A stretch of 64,000 nt of DNA from positions 3,689,489-3,753,488 of the forward strand of contig CM034144.1 of assembly GCA_019914995.1 (NCBI GenBank). The letters are read 5' to 3'. Positions 10,909 to 24,004 of this stretch are shown here, piece by piece (position 1 is the stretch's first letter; every line of letters starts with the position of its first letter). Both the position numbers and the translations under genes were made by a program. The notes below the pieces were generated by a model. The model made no database searches, had not been told where the DNA came from, and was given only the letters and a program-made list of their open reading frames with translations. The stretch comes from Acanthochlamys bracteata (taxonomy: Eukaryota; Streptophyta; Magnoliopsida; Pandanales; Velloziaceae).

Positions 10909-12230
10909 GAACGTGTAATATCTATAGTTTTATAGGCTGAAGAAAGCTATTATTGAAAATAGTGACCCTTATATGCAATGTCCCTTCTTTTTAATTTTTT
11001 TTTTTTTTCTTCTTCCTCATCTCTGCTCTACCCGAACCCATCAGCCCCCTCCTTCCAGCTCATCTCGGCGTGAAATCAACCCTTCTCCAGCGATATTTAT
11101 TTCATTTTATCCTCTTAAGTCATGCTCATCCTCATTTTCGGTAGTTCTTATAGTTTCCGGCGAGCTACGCCATGTGGGACAAATTTTCAAAATTTGTTCG
11201 GCCATTTCACCAAATGATCCGCTACGGTAAGTACTTAGAAACGTTCTCCTCAAATTGCTAAATTTTTTTCCTAATTTATTTGCGTTGATTTTCAGTTCCG
11301 ACGCTTGATTCACGTGAGTTCGCCGCCGGACGTTATTTCGTCGATTTCGGCTGCTGGCGACAAAATTGAAGTTTGTCGTCTATTTCATTGGGCTCTATTG
11401 GCAGCGCTACTCATTCTCACTACCTTGGACGCTCTTTGCCGAAACCCTAGCTCGCCGGAATTCGGCAAACTTTTTCGGCTACTCGGTTAGGTGAGTTAAA
11501 AATATTTGCATCGCGTATTTGAAATTATTGTTAGATGAATTATTAATTCGTTTCGTTTTAGAAAATCGTTGGATTGAAAATACGCGAGTTGTTTTCGATT
11601 CGAGTCGTTTCAGAATTCGATCGTCTCTTTCGAGTTGGTACGCTCTCTAAAATTACTAGTAATGGTTGGTTGAGTAGTGGATTAGAATGCAATTCTTGGT
11701 TGAATAGATATGTCGTTATGTGTAATAGGATTTCACGATGAATTTTGAGTTGAGCTTCGCGCGAAACAATCGACTTGGGTGATTATTAGGACTACAAGTG
11801 AGGGTTACTATGCCACTTTTTCTTCCTAGATTAACGTTAGGTTTTCGGCACAGGTAGAATTTGCTTTGGAAATTCTGGCATACCTTGCCATTCTTATTAC
11901 ATACTATGATTTATCCTTAATGTTACATATGCTTGTACATGTTTATGTTTATTTGATATCATGTTTACATTTATTACTAGCATGTTCAAATATTTTAAAC
12001 TATGTAGCATAATTAGAAAAATATTTTAATATACATGTCAATATCTTTCTTTCATATATGCATAAGTATAATCATGATAGCATTGAAGACATTAGGCATA
12101 GCATGTTCATGGTGTGAAAATCTATTGTATTGCATCTACTTGTTAGCAACTGTATTGGTATGGGACAATACAGAACCTGACAGTTATTGTCATAATTTAT
12201 TATATTATATATACTTGAATGAGATATTAA

Positions 12231-12415
12231 CACGATGGGTCTCAGGACATATTTGGCACCGAAATATATAAATAATCGATGGGTACCAGAGCATACTGGA
12301 CATTAAATTATGAGATATAGATTGCCGATGAGTCCCAAGACATACTGGATACCGAGCTGTGATGATATTACTTGCCGGTGGGTCTTAGGACACATTAGGC
12401 ACCAAGATTGCTTGT
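12231..12415 (+). repeat. Four tandem units of about 48 bp inside the LTR
   Basis: Units start at about 12231, 12279, 12326 and 12375. Each carries a core resembling CGATGGGTCTCAGGACATA followed by a GGCACCGA-like segment. The same array occurs in the 27919 LTR and is reduced to a single related block in subfamily I copies. Confidence 0.8.
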
Positions 12416-12567
12416 GGCTTTGATATATAAAATTATTATGTATATATGCTTGTATAATATAACTGGTAGCATGATGTGAGTTGGAGATGATCTCACTCAA
12501 TCGCCTACCTTGTATGACTGTTACCTATGATGCATTCGCATATACTTACTTGCATATGTGCACTATG

Positions 12568-12573
<6 letters not shown>

Positions 12574-12603
<30 letters not shown>
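12574..12603. repeat. TA dinucleotide microsatellite
   Basis: An uninterrupted TA run inside the solo LTR. Confidence 0.9.
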
Positions 12604-12608
<5 letters not shown>

Positions 12609-13307
12609 TTTGAAAATGCTGCAAAATATTATTTCATATTATCGTATCTCTACTAAGGATTGAATCGGTATGGAACGATTCAGGACTTAGTAAAATCTGA
12701 TCTGATTTATTATTACATCTGCTGCATACAGATAGCACTATAATACCTAATTATGAATTAGCTATCTAAATTGGGCATTCTGCTGTTTTACTTCACTAAG
12801 ACTGGACTCACCTTTTTCTTTCTTCTTTGGCCTCCCCCAAATAGGTCAGAGGCTAGCAGCCGCTGATTAGATTCGGTATTGCTGGACCGCGAACGTACGG
12901 AGAGTATATTATAAATTTTTGGCATATAGTTAGTTCTGTAATCCTCGAGAGGCATTATTTTTCTTATACTTTATTGCATGTAGTATTGTGATAGTATTTG
13001 TTTTGGATTGTAATAGGTGTTACGCTATCGGTAGACACTAGTTGTATTTTGTGTGTAAACGGTTCTTATGCTGATCGTTTTTCTTCATTTTAGATTTTTA
13101 GTATTAAGTACAATTATTAGTGATGGCACAGGTATTTTTTTATTGAGTTTTAGGGAAGATAATGTCGAAATTTTTTTGAATATTAGTAAACTGATAGTTT
13201 TATTGAGTTTTGGTCAGGCTTACTAAATTGGGCCGAATTTGGGCATTGTTTGAATTCGGTTTAGTTCGAATGCCGGTCAGGGTTTAATTTTGGATCTTGA
13301 CAAAACG

Positions 13308-16300
13308 TCACATTATAAATAGACTTTTCCAATGCTCAACTGCTGATTGACAAATTAGCTAATGCAACTCCATACTCATGGTGTAGGTTGATAAGCTAAT
13401 GAAGAAGAAGGGCACAACTAATGGCTTATCATTTACTGTACTTTGAATGGATAAAGATAAAATAAAAAATTTATTGAAGGTCTTTCTTTATGGGTCTAGT
13501 TTTCTATCGATCTAACATTCTATAATAGTAGTACTCATTAGTCATCACACAAACAAGCTGTCTTTTCTTCTTCTTCTTTCCTCTTCATTTTTTTTTTTTT
13601 TTTTTTTTTTTTTGTGTTGTGAGATTAGGTGGTCTTCATCTTCATCTGTTATGTGAGAGGTAGACGTTTTATGCTAGTTTAGCTATTCAAACAAAATCTC
13701 ATTTGATCTGCATCAAAACGTCAGGATGATTCTAGTAGCAATGATCCAACAAATAGTTGCTTCCAGCATCAGTGTTTTTTTTTTTTAAACCCATTTTTTA
13801 AGTGCATTAATCATACATTATATTTTACGATTTGTATTTTGATATACAAATATATTAATACTCTTATTTCTGTAAATTTGTAGTGTATTTATTTTTGCAT
13901 GAGAGGGATGCGGTGGTCATACACTTTGACAAGAGAGTTGCACATTTTTTCTTATCGTGCTCCATAATGTCTTCACTTTCCTATGGTCAATAAGGTAGGA
14001 CATGATCGCATAAGAAAAATACAGGGACGCATAAGCACCAACTCATGAGAATAAGCGCTTATAATCAACAAACACACACATGATGTATTCAACATATCCA
14101 ATATATTAACATATACAATTCCAAAATCAAATTCAAAAGATATGTCAAAAAATTAAAAAAAGGTCAATAGGTCGCATGTAATGGTCTTGATGATTGCGTA
14201 GTTATTCAACCGACATATTATAGTGCTGTCTTAACCAGATCAGACATAATTTGAAGAGCTTGTTCTTGGATGAGTTGCAACATTTGAAATTTCCATTAAA
14301 TCTCTTATATGAATGGAACTAGTTACGGGTTAGAAAAGCCTTAGTAAGGCTATTGGTGATGATTGAAGGTCTTATATATCGTTAAACATGCTGTAGTTGA
14401 TGGTCATTATAAAGATCTCTCCTTACTGCTCTAACCATTGTCTATTTTCAGCATGCTAAATGTTGGCCCGAGAGTTTATCAGCTTCACCAACACCGCTGC
14501 TGCCTAAGTTTCCATTACTCAGTATCAGTCCATCTATTTCCGACTTCATATACTTCTTATTTCTCCGGCTCATGAAATCTGAATTGATAAAAAAAAGAAC
14601 GCAAACACATTTTGTGCCGAAAATCAATCAGAATGTGTCTTATAATGCCTTCCATTAATACAAAATATTTACTTCACTTCAATATCACACTAATCTAGAT
14701 AGACTATTCCAACGATTCAAAATACTTGTCCCTTTTCATAAACTAACTATTTTGATGATCAAACTACTAACTAAAAATTAAGTAAATATGAAGTTCAACT
14801 TCTCTTCAAAATTATAGTGTACATGTCCTCGACATTGTTTGGTTATGTCGAACAAGGACAAAGAAGCAAATATTCATACTTTCCAAGATAATTTTCTTTT
14901 TCATATTATTGATGAATTCATCTAACGAAACAGTTGAAAAGTTAGGTTATAAATTTTTTTGTGTAGTTTTTAAACAATAAACCCCTTTTTAGTAATCTAT
15001 TAAATGCTGAGAAATAGAGACAAGCATCTTAATTCACTTAGTTTAAAGGTTAATCGAATAGTCGAAGTCGGACATAATTTGAAAGTTGAAGACAGATAGG
15101 ATCTTAATTCACTTAGCTTAAAGGTTAATCGAATAGTCGAAGTCGGACATAATTTGAAAGATGAAGACGGATAGGATCGTTGGCTTGAAGCGTCTTTTTC
15201 TGAGAAGTCCCTAATAGATTAGAGTCTCCTAATAGATTAGATTTGAATAACATGAAATAGCCAGACTTGAAAATTATTCATAGTTGATAAAAATTACATG
15301 ACAACTATGATAAAACATTTATCAGCAATGAAAGGTTCAAGCCTTTAATCCTAGTTATTCAAAAAGCTTGATGATCTTTTACTTCTATTATTCTTATGTT
15401 TCATAGTCTTTAAGTCTGCTTGGGAGACTTTGGTACAATCAGAAAGAAGACGCTTTGGACCAATTATTCTATCCATCTTCAGCTTTCATATTACCCCCAT
15501 CTTCTACTGATTGGTTAACCTTCACGTACAAATTCTTTAGATCTTATATCTTTTGTCATAAATTGGCCTAAACGAAGAAATCTTTTCGGTTGTCGTTTGC
15601 ACTTCCTCTGGATATCACATATTCTAAAACCTAAAAAAATTGACAAACATAAGAATACATTGTACCATATCAAACTGTGTTCGCATATGGTCGTATAAAG
15701 GCGAAAGGTGTTGCATTATGACTTTTCGAGTCATTTGTGGGACCCTATATGCGATACTATATTTGATCTATACAACACCTATTGATGTTCTAGGATACGG
15801 CCAATATAAGAACAACCAATGCGTTAAACATAGAAAAGAAGAACATTACAGTCATCTCAACGTTTTTCATGAAGCCATTGATATCTTTTCTAGAACGAGA
15901 AAAGACGGAGATTGATTTTGCTTTAAAGGTGACACGATTGAGGCCGACGGCAAGAAGTTTGCAGACATACTTGAGATTTTGTCGGCATGCGTGAATTTAT
16001 TATAATAGTTAAAATATTTTTACAAATAGAAAAGTATTTTGTATCAAGAGATTTGATCCAACGAGAGTTTGAGCAGGGGAAGAAGAGAGTTAGAGAGAAG
16101 AGTTATGTAAGGGAAAGATGAAATCAGGATCTTTTTAATAACTAAGTTTGAGGATATTTTTATTCTTTTTTATAAAACAATGACTAAAAAACATATTTTA
16201 AAAAGGTGACCAAGAAAGTAAACTGAGGGTGGATGTGACCTACATAATCAAAAAATCTCTGATTCAAACATCACCCTCATTATATCATAACATACCCAAT

Positions 16301-17203
16301 ACTAGAGTCACCGATCTAATTCAACACCATGGGTCCACACAGAATTCTGCTATCCTTTGGAGTCTCTCTATTTCACTATATCCTTGGCTTAACTCATGTG
16401 CTTTTTTAGATCTCTTTTTTGTATCCCTTAATCATCCTTCTTTACTTTATAGATCAGCTTGCATCGGTCCGCCAAATTCTTTATCATGCAAATATTGTTT
16501 CACAAGTGCTGTAATAAGTGATTAGAAAAGTTTCATTTCCTTGAAGATTATAAATTTCTTAAGTACCAATAACAACTACTAAAATTATTTGAACGACCAA
16601 CTAGTGCTGGAAGACTCGACCCAAAGTTTGACCTAAAATTCTATTCGGACCGACGGGTTGCAAGTCAAGCAGGTGGGTTGCAGGTCAGTCGACAGGTTAG
16701 CGGATTAACCCGAGGGTCAATGTTTACAAATTTGGTTGTTAATAGAAATATTCATATTAAAGTTAGGCCTAATAGACTGTCTTAATTTATTGTTTTAGGA
16801 AGGCTTACTCTTTTCTTGGCCTATGATATCTGTTGGACTGTTGAAGTTGAGAAGTAGAAGCCAAAAAAATTAACAAGAATTAGTCCATGATGCTAAGTTG
16901 CTAGCTTGAACCTTTTCTTACAGGAGCAATCAGCAATTGTTGGCAATCAGTAGCTCAGTCAAAATGTATTCATCCATTTACTTCATTGGGAGCCAACAGC
17001 TTGAAGTTTTTAGCAGTCCCTCAAGCATCAAAAATTGAAAATAAGAATCACCACATCAAACATTATATACTAAACAGATTGAATCAATCTCAACATACCA
17101 GTCTCAAACATTAAAATATTAGTCTCAAATGTACCAAACTTGAGCATTACAATCTCATCTTAAAGACTTAATAATCAGAACAGAGGTAACATAATAGCAA
17201 CAC
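13308..17203. other. Intergenic, no gene recognised
   Basis: Contains a poly-T run (13588-13613), a two-copy 75-bp tandem repeat (15026-15175), and a stretch near 16600-16720 rich in GACCCG/GGGTTG-type words, similar in style to the interior of the hAT-type MITE at 49033 but without ends I can define. Frames at 15640-15915 and 16229-16525 show no family signature and no supporting splice structure, and I treat them as chance. Confidence 0.5.
15026..15175. repeat. Two-copy 75-bp tandem repeat
   Basis: Both units begin ATCTTAATTCACTTAG and contain GAATAGTCGAAGTCGGAC. They differ at about four positions, so the duplication is fairly recent. Confidence 0.9.
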
Positions 17204-17206
17204 TTA

Positions 17207-19417
17207 GGGCATATTTCAAGTCTGGAACTTCAACTTCTCTCGCCAAAATTGGAGTTCCACATATTTCGCATATTTTATTTGCACATATTCCACGCTCGTG
17301 AAACTCCAGTTCCACGCTCTTTTATTGCATTCTCTTCTCCGCACTCTCTTCAATGCAGTTCTTCCCTCCCAATTTCTTCCCATTTCTGGCACTCCAACGG
17401 CATTCTTCTTCGTGCTCTCCTTCTTCTTATGGTACAGATCAACAAATTAATGTGACTTATGAGGTACAGCAATTATTAGAAAATAATCGTTTTAGTTAGA
17501 ACAAGTTGACATTTTTTTTTTCATGGTTGTTTTGTGGGTTTTATCCGCTATGAGTACTACAAATGGTCCGATGATTTGAGAGGAATGGAAGTGATTGACA
17601 CGTTTGGAGCTCCTCTAAGTGTTCCCATTTATTCCAAAATTGGTTCGTGAGTTACTCTTGACATTAATTTTCAATGTTTTTGGAGAACCCGTTGATAATT
17701 TAGGCCCTTAGAATCTAAAACTTTTTTTAATTTTTTGTTAATAGATTTGTGTTAAAAACATATCTGAGAGATTTTTATTAGCAAATATGAGAAAGATAAA
17801 AGAATTTGAGAAAGTTTTAGTTGTGTTGGTGTTTGAGACAAGTTGACATTTTTTTTTCATGGTTGTTTTGTGGGTTTTATCCGTTCAGTTTAAAAAGTTT
17901 GTGATGTTCTTGAAATGAGATCTAAGGTGGGGAAAAGAAAAAACATTTGATCTCTTGTTGTTGATTGAAGAAGAGTTGTTTAGTGTTCTGGGTATTTGGT
18001 TTCCGTGTATTGAATTTTTCTTCACCCACTTTATATATTCCTTCGTTGTTTTCTTCACCCATTTATTCCAAAATTGGTTCTACTCCGCTCCGTGCGTTGT
18101 CTTGATTTTTCTAAAATTCCACTCAGCTTCATTATTTGATTTTCATCAGGAGAACAATGAAAAGCGAATTAATCAAGCTATCTATTGCGATTTCAATCAA
18201 CCAAAAACAGATCGCTATACGTTTCTTTAGATTTAGTTTTCTTTGGTATTACTTGATCTTTAAGACCTCTCTTTGAAGCTGGATCTATCATGACTAACTA
18301 ACTCCTATACCGAGGGCCTATCGCCTAAATTTGGCGTGGGTCTCCGCCTCTGCTGACTATCCTAATCACCTCCCGGTGAGTTTTATACTGCTTGTAGCAA
18401 GTTCAATTATTTATAAGAGATTGTAGTGGCAAACGATTCCGTAGTTTCTTTTGCTACAAACAAAAGAATTAAGATTTTTTTTTTGTTTTTGGTTTGTTTG
18501 AGAGACTCACTTAATAGGTTAGCTAAATTATTATGTATCTAGATAGAGTAAGAATATTAGAGAGATGACTCAAGAGGGATATCAATGTTTTTCATCAACT
18601 CGCCTTTTGAGCGAGTAAATAAATGAGATTTGTAGTGTGTATGAGATATATAGTTTAGGACAATTGAACATTCTCTTATGTTGATCTTATGTCCTTGATG
18701 TAGCAGATATGATGAATAATGAATATCAAACAACTTTACAATGTTATTTGATTCATTTGAGGTGTTTACCAATGATTTCTACATTCCCAGGTTAATCTAC
18801 TGTTGCTTGGTATGTGCTTGCCTAAATATTAATGGTAATGTTTGTCTTTATTTAGTAAAATTAGTGTTCAAATCAACAAAAAATTGAAATTATTATTTAT
18901 TTATGTGGATTATTAGTAATTTGATGTGTAATAAAATTGAATCACAAAATCCAATTTATTAGGAGTAAGTAACAGAATGATAATTTTGATAAAAGTGTTT
19001 GGCCGTACTTATGAATTACTTTTTATTTTAGAAAAATTAAGGTTATTATTATTAAAAGATTGATTTTTATATGATAATTTTATTATACAACATATAAGTA
19101 TTCTATTAAATGAATATGTTATACAATTATTAAGTCTTATATATACAGTATGGTTGAATCTTATTCAAATAAATAATTAGTAAGATTTATTATTTTCAAT
19201 ATTTTTATTTACAAATATTATATATCATTTCTAACTTAATTTAGTTCTCACTTTCAATTGCAATTGAAACACAAAAGTTGAACTTTACTTTTAACCCACT
19301 TAAAAAATCAATTGAAACACAAAAATTGAACTCCACTTTCAATCTATTTTTTCAAAAAATTTTATTTTTTATTTTTCACTTTCACGAAACTCAATTATAA
19401 ACATTTGAAACACGCCT
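17207..19417. mobile_element. PIF/Harbinger-like non-autonomous DNA transposon, 2.2 kb
   Basis: The left end reads GGGCATATTTCAAGT and the right end, read inward on the other strand, AGGCGTGTTTCAAAT. These are terminal inverted repeats with a few mismatches. They are flanked by the direct repeat TTA (17204-17206 and 19418-19420), the 3-bp target site typical of PIF/Harbinger elements. Inside, a 45-bp segment with the core TCATGGTTGTTTTGTGGG occurs at about 17502-17546 and 17841-17886, and TTTATTCCAAAATTGGTTC occurs twice (near 17628 and 18063), so the interior is partly duplicated. No DDE transposase or Myb-like ORF is recognisable. A donor-like site follows a GC-richer patch at 18315-18375, which may be captured sequence. 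The superfamily rests on the target site and end pattern, not on a transposase. Confidence 0.68.
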
Positions 19418-19420
19418 TTA

Positions 19421-20517
19421 CTCAAAGCAATTATATGCCCCTTATTAAGCATAACAGAGGCAATGCATAAGCTGTACATACTAAAACTCTGCAACATAAG
19501 TAGTAGCTACACTTGCTCAATCATCAACAGCGCTCACAAGCACAACAGAGGCAATACATAAGCTGCACATACTGTAAATCTGCAACATAGACAGGAGCTA
19601 CACTTGTTCAAGCATTCAACAGCCCCTTCAAGCATAGTAGAGGCACTACATAAGCTGCACATACTACAACATAAGCAGCAAACACACTTGTTCAAACATT
19701 CAAATCAATCTCTACAAACTTGGTCAAACTAATTAAACATAAGTAGTTTGCTTCTTCAATGCATTCCTCTATAAAAACTTGCTCACTTGTAATTCTTTGA
19801 CTTCTTTCTTTCTTTCTTCACACAAGAATGATGTATGTCTGAGATCATTCACCTGCATGCATTTATGGTATGATGAGTTCATGTGGGAAAAGCGATCAGG
19901 TAGCTTAATGGATTGTCTATTAATTTGCACTACTAGATTGCATAGCAATGCAACTTACTAGAAGTAGCAGTAGTCTAGTGTATACCTCCTCAAACTATAT
20001 CAAGAATATTTTCATATATTAACTCACAATATCTTTATGTAAACTAACAAATAAAAAATTCATTAAAAGTAAATTTCTATCTCCATAAATGTACATTTCT
20101 ATCTTTATGTAATTCATTGCATTTATTACAAAGATTAATTCATACATCACATTTTTATCTCAATATAAATCCCAAATCAATTGGATATTTATCAAATACT
20201 CAAAAGCATTAATTACGATAATGAATACTCAAAATATGAAATTAAAAAACAAAAAAATTATAAAATAAAAGAGTTAAGTATTCATAATTAGGCTACACAA
20301 TAGTCCTAGTAGAGAAATTTAGTTCATAATTTTTAAATCTACCCAAAAAAAAAAACATAAGAGATAAAATAGTGAAACCCAAGTAATCAATGTTGAGAAG
20401 CAAATTTTTGTTTCTCTTTTTTGCTCCTTGCTTCCCGCCATTCCCCTCTCTATCCCAGCAGCAAGTAGATCAGAAAAATAACCCTCAATGAGCTACCTTA
20501 GCTGCTGCTTGGCTATC
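19421..20517. other. Intergenic with a three-copy minisatellite
   Basis: Apart from the repeat at 19447-19705 nothing coding is seen. The rest is AT-rich, with an A-rich run near 20345 and a short GC-richer patch near 20420-20515 just before the minus-strand LTR. Confidence 0.5.
19447..19705. repeat. Three tandem units of about 91 bp
   Basis: Units start at 19447, 19538 and 19630. Each begins AAGCAnAnnAGAGGCAnTnCATAAGC (with variation) and continues through CTGCAACATA and ACACTTGNTCAA. The third unit is shortened by internal deletions. The unit is not clearly coding in any frame. Confidence 0.85.
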
Positions 20518-22844
20518 TATCACGATCCAACCCGGTCGCGACCGGCCTAGACTAGATCTACTTGGATAATATCCAAACTAGATCCAGTCCAGTAACCCTA
20601 ACCCAAAAGCATCATAAACGATTCACCAAATATTTTCAAATAAATAAAATTTTGGCAAAACATTCCCTAAAATTTCAAATAAAAATCTGTACTGTAATAA
20701 ATCACTTGACAATGACGAAATAAAATAAAAATAAACAAAATACTTTCAATACCAAAACCAACCAATAAAATATTTATTGGCTACCCGTAGTCGCACACAC
20801 ACCTATTACATATCCAAAACTTCAATTTACAAATCAAATACAGGCCAAAAAGATATAAGAAGAATACATATCTTTAGAAAATAACAGAGCCATCTATATG
20901 CCAAAATGAACTATAAATATGTGAATCTACCATTGACGCGTTATGCCGATACTCGGTGCTGTATCTTGTTAGCTCCCGCTAGTCTCTAAATATCTGGGAG
21001 AGGACAAGAAAGAAAAAATGATGAACCCAAACTCAGTGAGGTGAAATAACAGAATGCACCATTTAGAGATTCTAATGCATTACCTAATTGTTTCAATCCT
21101 ATCCGCTACATGCAATAGATGCAATGATAGATCAGAACAAGCTCTATCGGGTCCTAGGCCGTCCCCATACTACAAACCTAGTTCCCAATAAGAACAGATA
21201 CGGAGGGCTTTGAAATGCAACTAATGTAGTCCAAAAGATATCACGCTATATTATCAGGCAATAATATTCATTAGGTGCCATGTATTATAAGAACAAACAA
21301 CATAGTTTATATTTCTTTCACTATGGCATCCTAAATACATAAAGTCTACTATGCACGCTATAATACCATTATGCATTCATACATGCATCGTGCATTATCT
21401 AAACATGTCTAATATAATATCATGCATGCTTATCTATCTATATCCATGATATAACACTAGTCAGGGAATCAAGAAGATAAACATATAACATAGAGCGAGA
21501 CCCAATTTTCAGTTCAACCTACAAATCAGGCTACTCCTGCCTCGGCGAGGTACGACCATCCAGGTGATCGAACCGGATGGGCCGTGGTATCGCCCCCACG
21601 TGTATGAACCTAACAATACTATGGCCATAGGTGGGTGCCCGTCCCACACCCACTAGGGTCTTGATTTTCAGCCCCTGACTCGCCTGCCCTCGTGCAGCGG
21701 GCGAGTGTGTATGCAATATGACAAGCAAGCTCGTACCTTTATAATTCAATATAGGTCATGTCTGTATATATATATATATATATAGGATTTTATAGTTTAT
21801 TCAGCAATGCTCAAGGATCATGATTATATAATGAATAATAGTCATTCTCATTCTTATAGAGCTACCATGCTTGCTATCATTATAGTTAACATTAACTATT
21901 CTCAAAGTGTACTAGGCATTACATGTAAGAACTCATATAACATATATAACCATTAATGCTTTTTATAGACATAATCAAATGGTAAGACCTTTAGTTACCA
22001 CATGCTACTAGATTAGTTCATAGAAAATTCTTACAAACATGCTCCACACATATAGTCATTATCTAACATGAGGAATAATCTATTCCATATAAAGAAAGTG
22101 GCGAATTATGCCAAGTTCTAAGTGGATGTTACCTGTGCCAGCAACCTAACGCAAACTAAGAAAGAAAGGCACGGTAACCCTCACCTGTTTTCTCGCGATC
22201 ACTTAGTCCGTTGGTTACTCTAAGTCATACCACTTTGCCCAAGTCCTTTATGAAATCCTATTACACATACGGACACATCTATTATTTAAATATGTTAAAC
22301 GGAATTAACTTGAAACCACAATACATAGCACAATCCATTATAAGCACATAGCCGCCACAACGGCGAAATCTCATAATAGGGTTTCATCCAAACAATCAAT
22401 CACTTAATCCTATCCACTACTTAGATCTACTAATGATAGCAAGATTAGAAAGCTTACCGATTAAAATGAGATGATTGATTTCCAAATTAGCTTTGAACCA
22501 CTAAAAATCACCGATTTTTCAACCTAGCAATCACCTAAGCTAAAACTAATTAATTATCCATCAACGTAGTAGCGTTAACGCACACTAACACGTAATTCAA
22601 CTCACCTGCAAGTGGGGCCCACTTGACTGCCGGATTCTGACGTGAATAGTGCTGGCCAGAGAGAATTTTGGCCGGAAGAAAATTCAAGCAGTTGCGATCA
22701 CAAGTAATTACCACATTGTTAGAAAAATACTATGAGATGTTAATTATAAGCTAGCGACCATAAATCGTCCAAAACGATGTCGTCAGTCCGGCGGTGAGAT
22801 TCACATTTACAAGCTAAAATTGGCTCAATTACAAGAGGATAGCA
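20518..22844 (-). mobile_element. LTR of the long-LTR family, minus strand, running into a gap
   Basis: Read on the minus strand this is the same family as the plus-strand solo LTRs. It has the donor-like block (22165-22190), the CTCAGTGAGGTGAAATAA block (21037-21054), and the counterpart of the hairpin near 21150. Its 3' end on the plus strand reads TATCACGATCC, matching the end GGATCTTGACA of the 10914 copy with two changes. Its 5' part runs into the N gap at 22845, so neither the outer boundary nor the target duplication can be read. A variant of the GGTATCGCCCCCACGTG block (21585-21605) places it nearer subfamily I. Confidence 0.7.
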
Positions 22845-22944
22845 NNNNNNNNNNNNNNNNNNNNNNNNNNNNNNNNNNNNNNNNNNNNNNNNNNNNNNNN
22901 NNNNNNNNNNNNNNNNNNNNNNNNNNNNNNNNNNNNNNNNNNNN
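22845..22944. other. Assembly gap of 100 N
   Basis: Exactly 100 N, the usual placeholder for a gap of unknown length. The sequence on its right starts in the middle of another copy of the LTR family (minus strand), so at least the 3' third of that LTR should lie in the gap. Confidence 0.95.
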
Positions 22945-24004
22945 TACATATAATATATCCATATGTTTGTAGAACTTGATCAACTCATAATTTCATTATC
23001 TACAAATCATGTGCCATAATACAAAATATATGATAATAACATATCACAAATCATTCTCAATCATATTAGAAATATCATACTTATGTATAATACTATCCAC
23101 ATAGATTCTAATAACTTAAATATCATGCATGGTCATGTTTCAAAAGCAAACATAAACATGCACACGTATATTTTGCATCATGAGGAATAAATCATATATG
23201 CAACGAAGTGACAAGATATGCCGGAGAACAAAGACAAATGTTACCAATGCCCAAAGCCAAATGGTAGTCTAAGAAGAAGGAAAGGCACGGTAATTCTCAC
23301 CTTAAATTCTTCGCTATTGCCTAAGCCGCCACAAACCACTTAACACTCTCTTTTTTATCCTAGCTAGATGATGAATCAACTAGACTCCTAAGTAGCTCCT
23401 AACTGATGTCTCTGCTCGAGGAAAATATCTTCGCATAGTAAAGGGGGTTAATAGATAATTCAATAACAATTCTTGACGATTAGATTTTCTATGTTGCATC
23501 TCACGTAATCAATAGAGCCCTACTTGTTTGCTGGCTCTTGTCTGAATTCCATCTAGGGGGTTTTTAGGTGATTAAATATGCAACTACAAAAGCCGAGCTC
23601 AAGAAGGAAGACTATGAAGCTCAATTCAAGTACTAGTGGCCATAATCAATCGAATTCTCGGTGACCGACGAACTCGTGTGTTTAGCCGCCGAAGCTAAGA
23701 TCCCGATTAATTGATAGAGAGAAAAGTATAGGCGTGGTAAGGAGATGAAGAACTGCCATTTAGAGTGACAAATCGTTAGCGAAGAGAATTCCCGGCAAGT
23801 TTAGAGTTTGCTATCAGCAATCGGAAGAAACAGTCTTCCGAGCGACAATGAAGAGGTAGATGAGGGCAGAGGAGTAAAAGAGAAAGTCTAGAGACCAAAT
23901 TTTGACGTCACGGAAACACACACGCAGAGTGTGCATCCATGGTGAAGGAGGCTCGGGAGGAGAAGAAGAAGAAGAGAGTTAAAAGATAAGAAGAAAGGTA
24001 AGAT
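22945..24004 (-). mobile_element. Second minus-strand LTR of the same family, 3' part lost in the gap
   Basis: The minus strand carries the family's conserved block (AAGGTGAGAATTACCGTGCC at about 23285-23304), followed in the 5' direction by the GC-richer 5' region (23600-23960) seen in other copies. The family's 3' blocks (hairpin and TCACTGAGACTAGGC region) are missing because they would lie in the adjacent gap. It may be the second LTR of a full element or an independent solo LTR. The gap prevents a decision. Confidence 0.6.

Larger units (their letters stand above)
10914..13302 (+). mobile_element. Solo LTR, long-LTR family, subfamily II
   Basis: The element begins TGTAATATCTATAG and ends GGATCTTGACA. 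The flanks are GAACG (10909-10913) and AAACG (13303-13307), a 5-bp target duplication with one mismatch. It is closely related to the copy at 27919 and shares with it a run of four tandem units of about 48 bp (12231-12415) that are absent from the copies at 2384 and 47035. It also carries the family's donor-like block (near 11797), its hairpin (near 12661) and a TA microsatellite (12574-12603). No internal retrotransposon genes are present. The GC-rich block at 11040-11490, with several short open frames, belongs to the LTR because it is repeated in the 27919 copy. Confidence 0.82.

Noticed and set aside
10973..11490. GC-rich block with several short frames as a gene start
   Set aside because: The same block is present in the LTR at 27919, so it is the 5' region of the LTR family, not a host gene.
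15640..15915. 91-codon frame as a gene
   Set aside because: Ordinary-looking composition but no recognised domain, acceptor/donor pattern or neighbouring exons.
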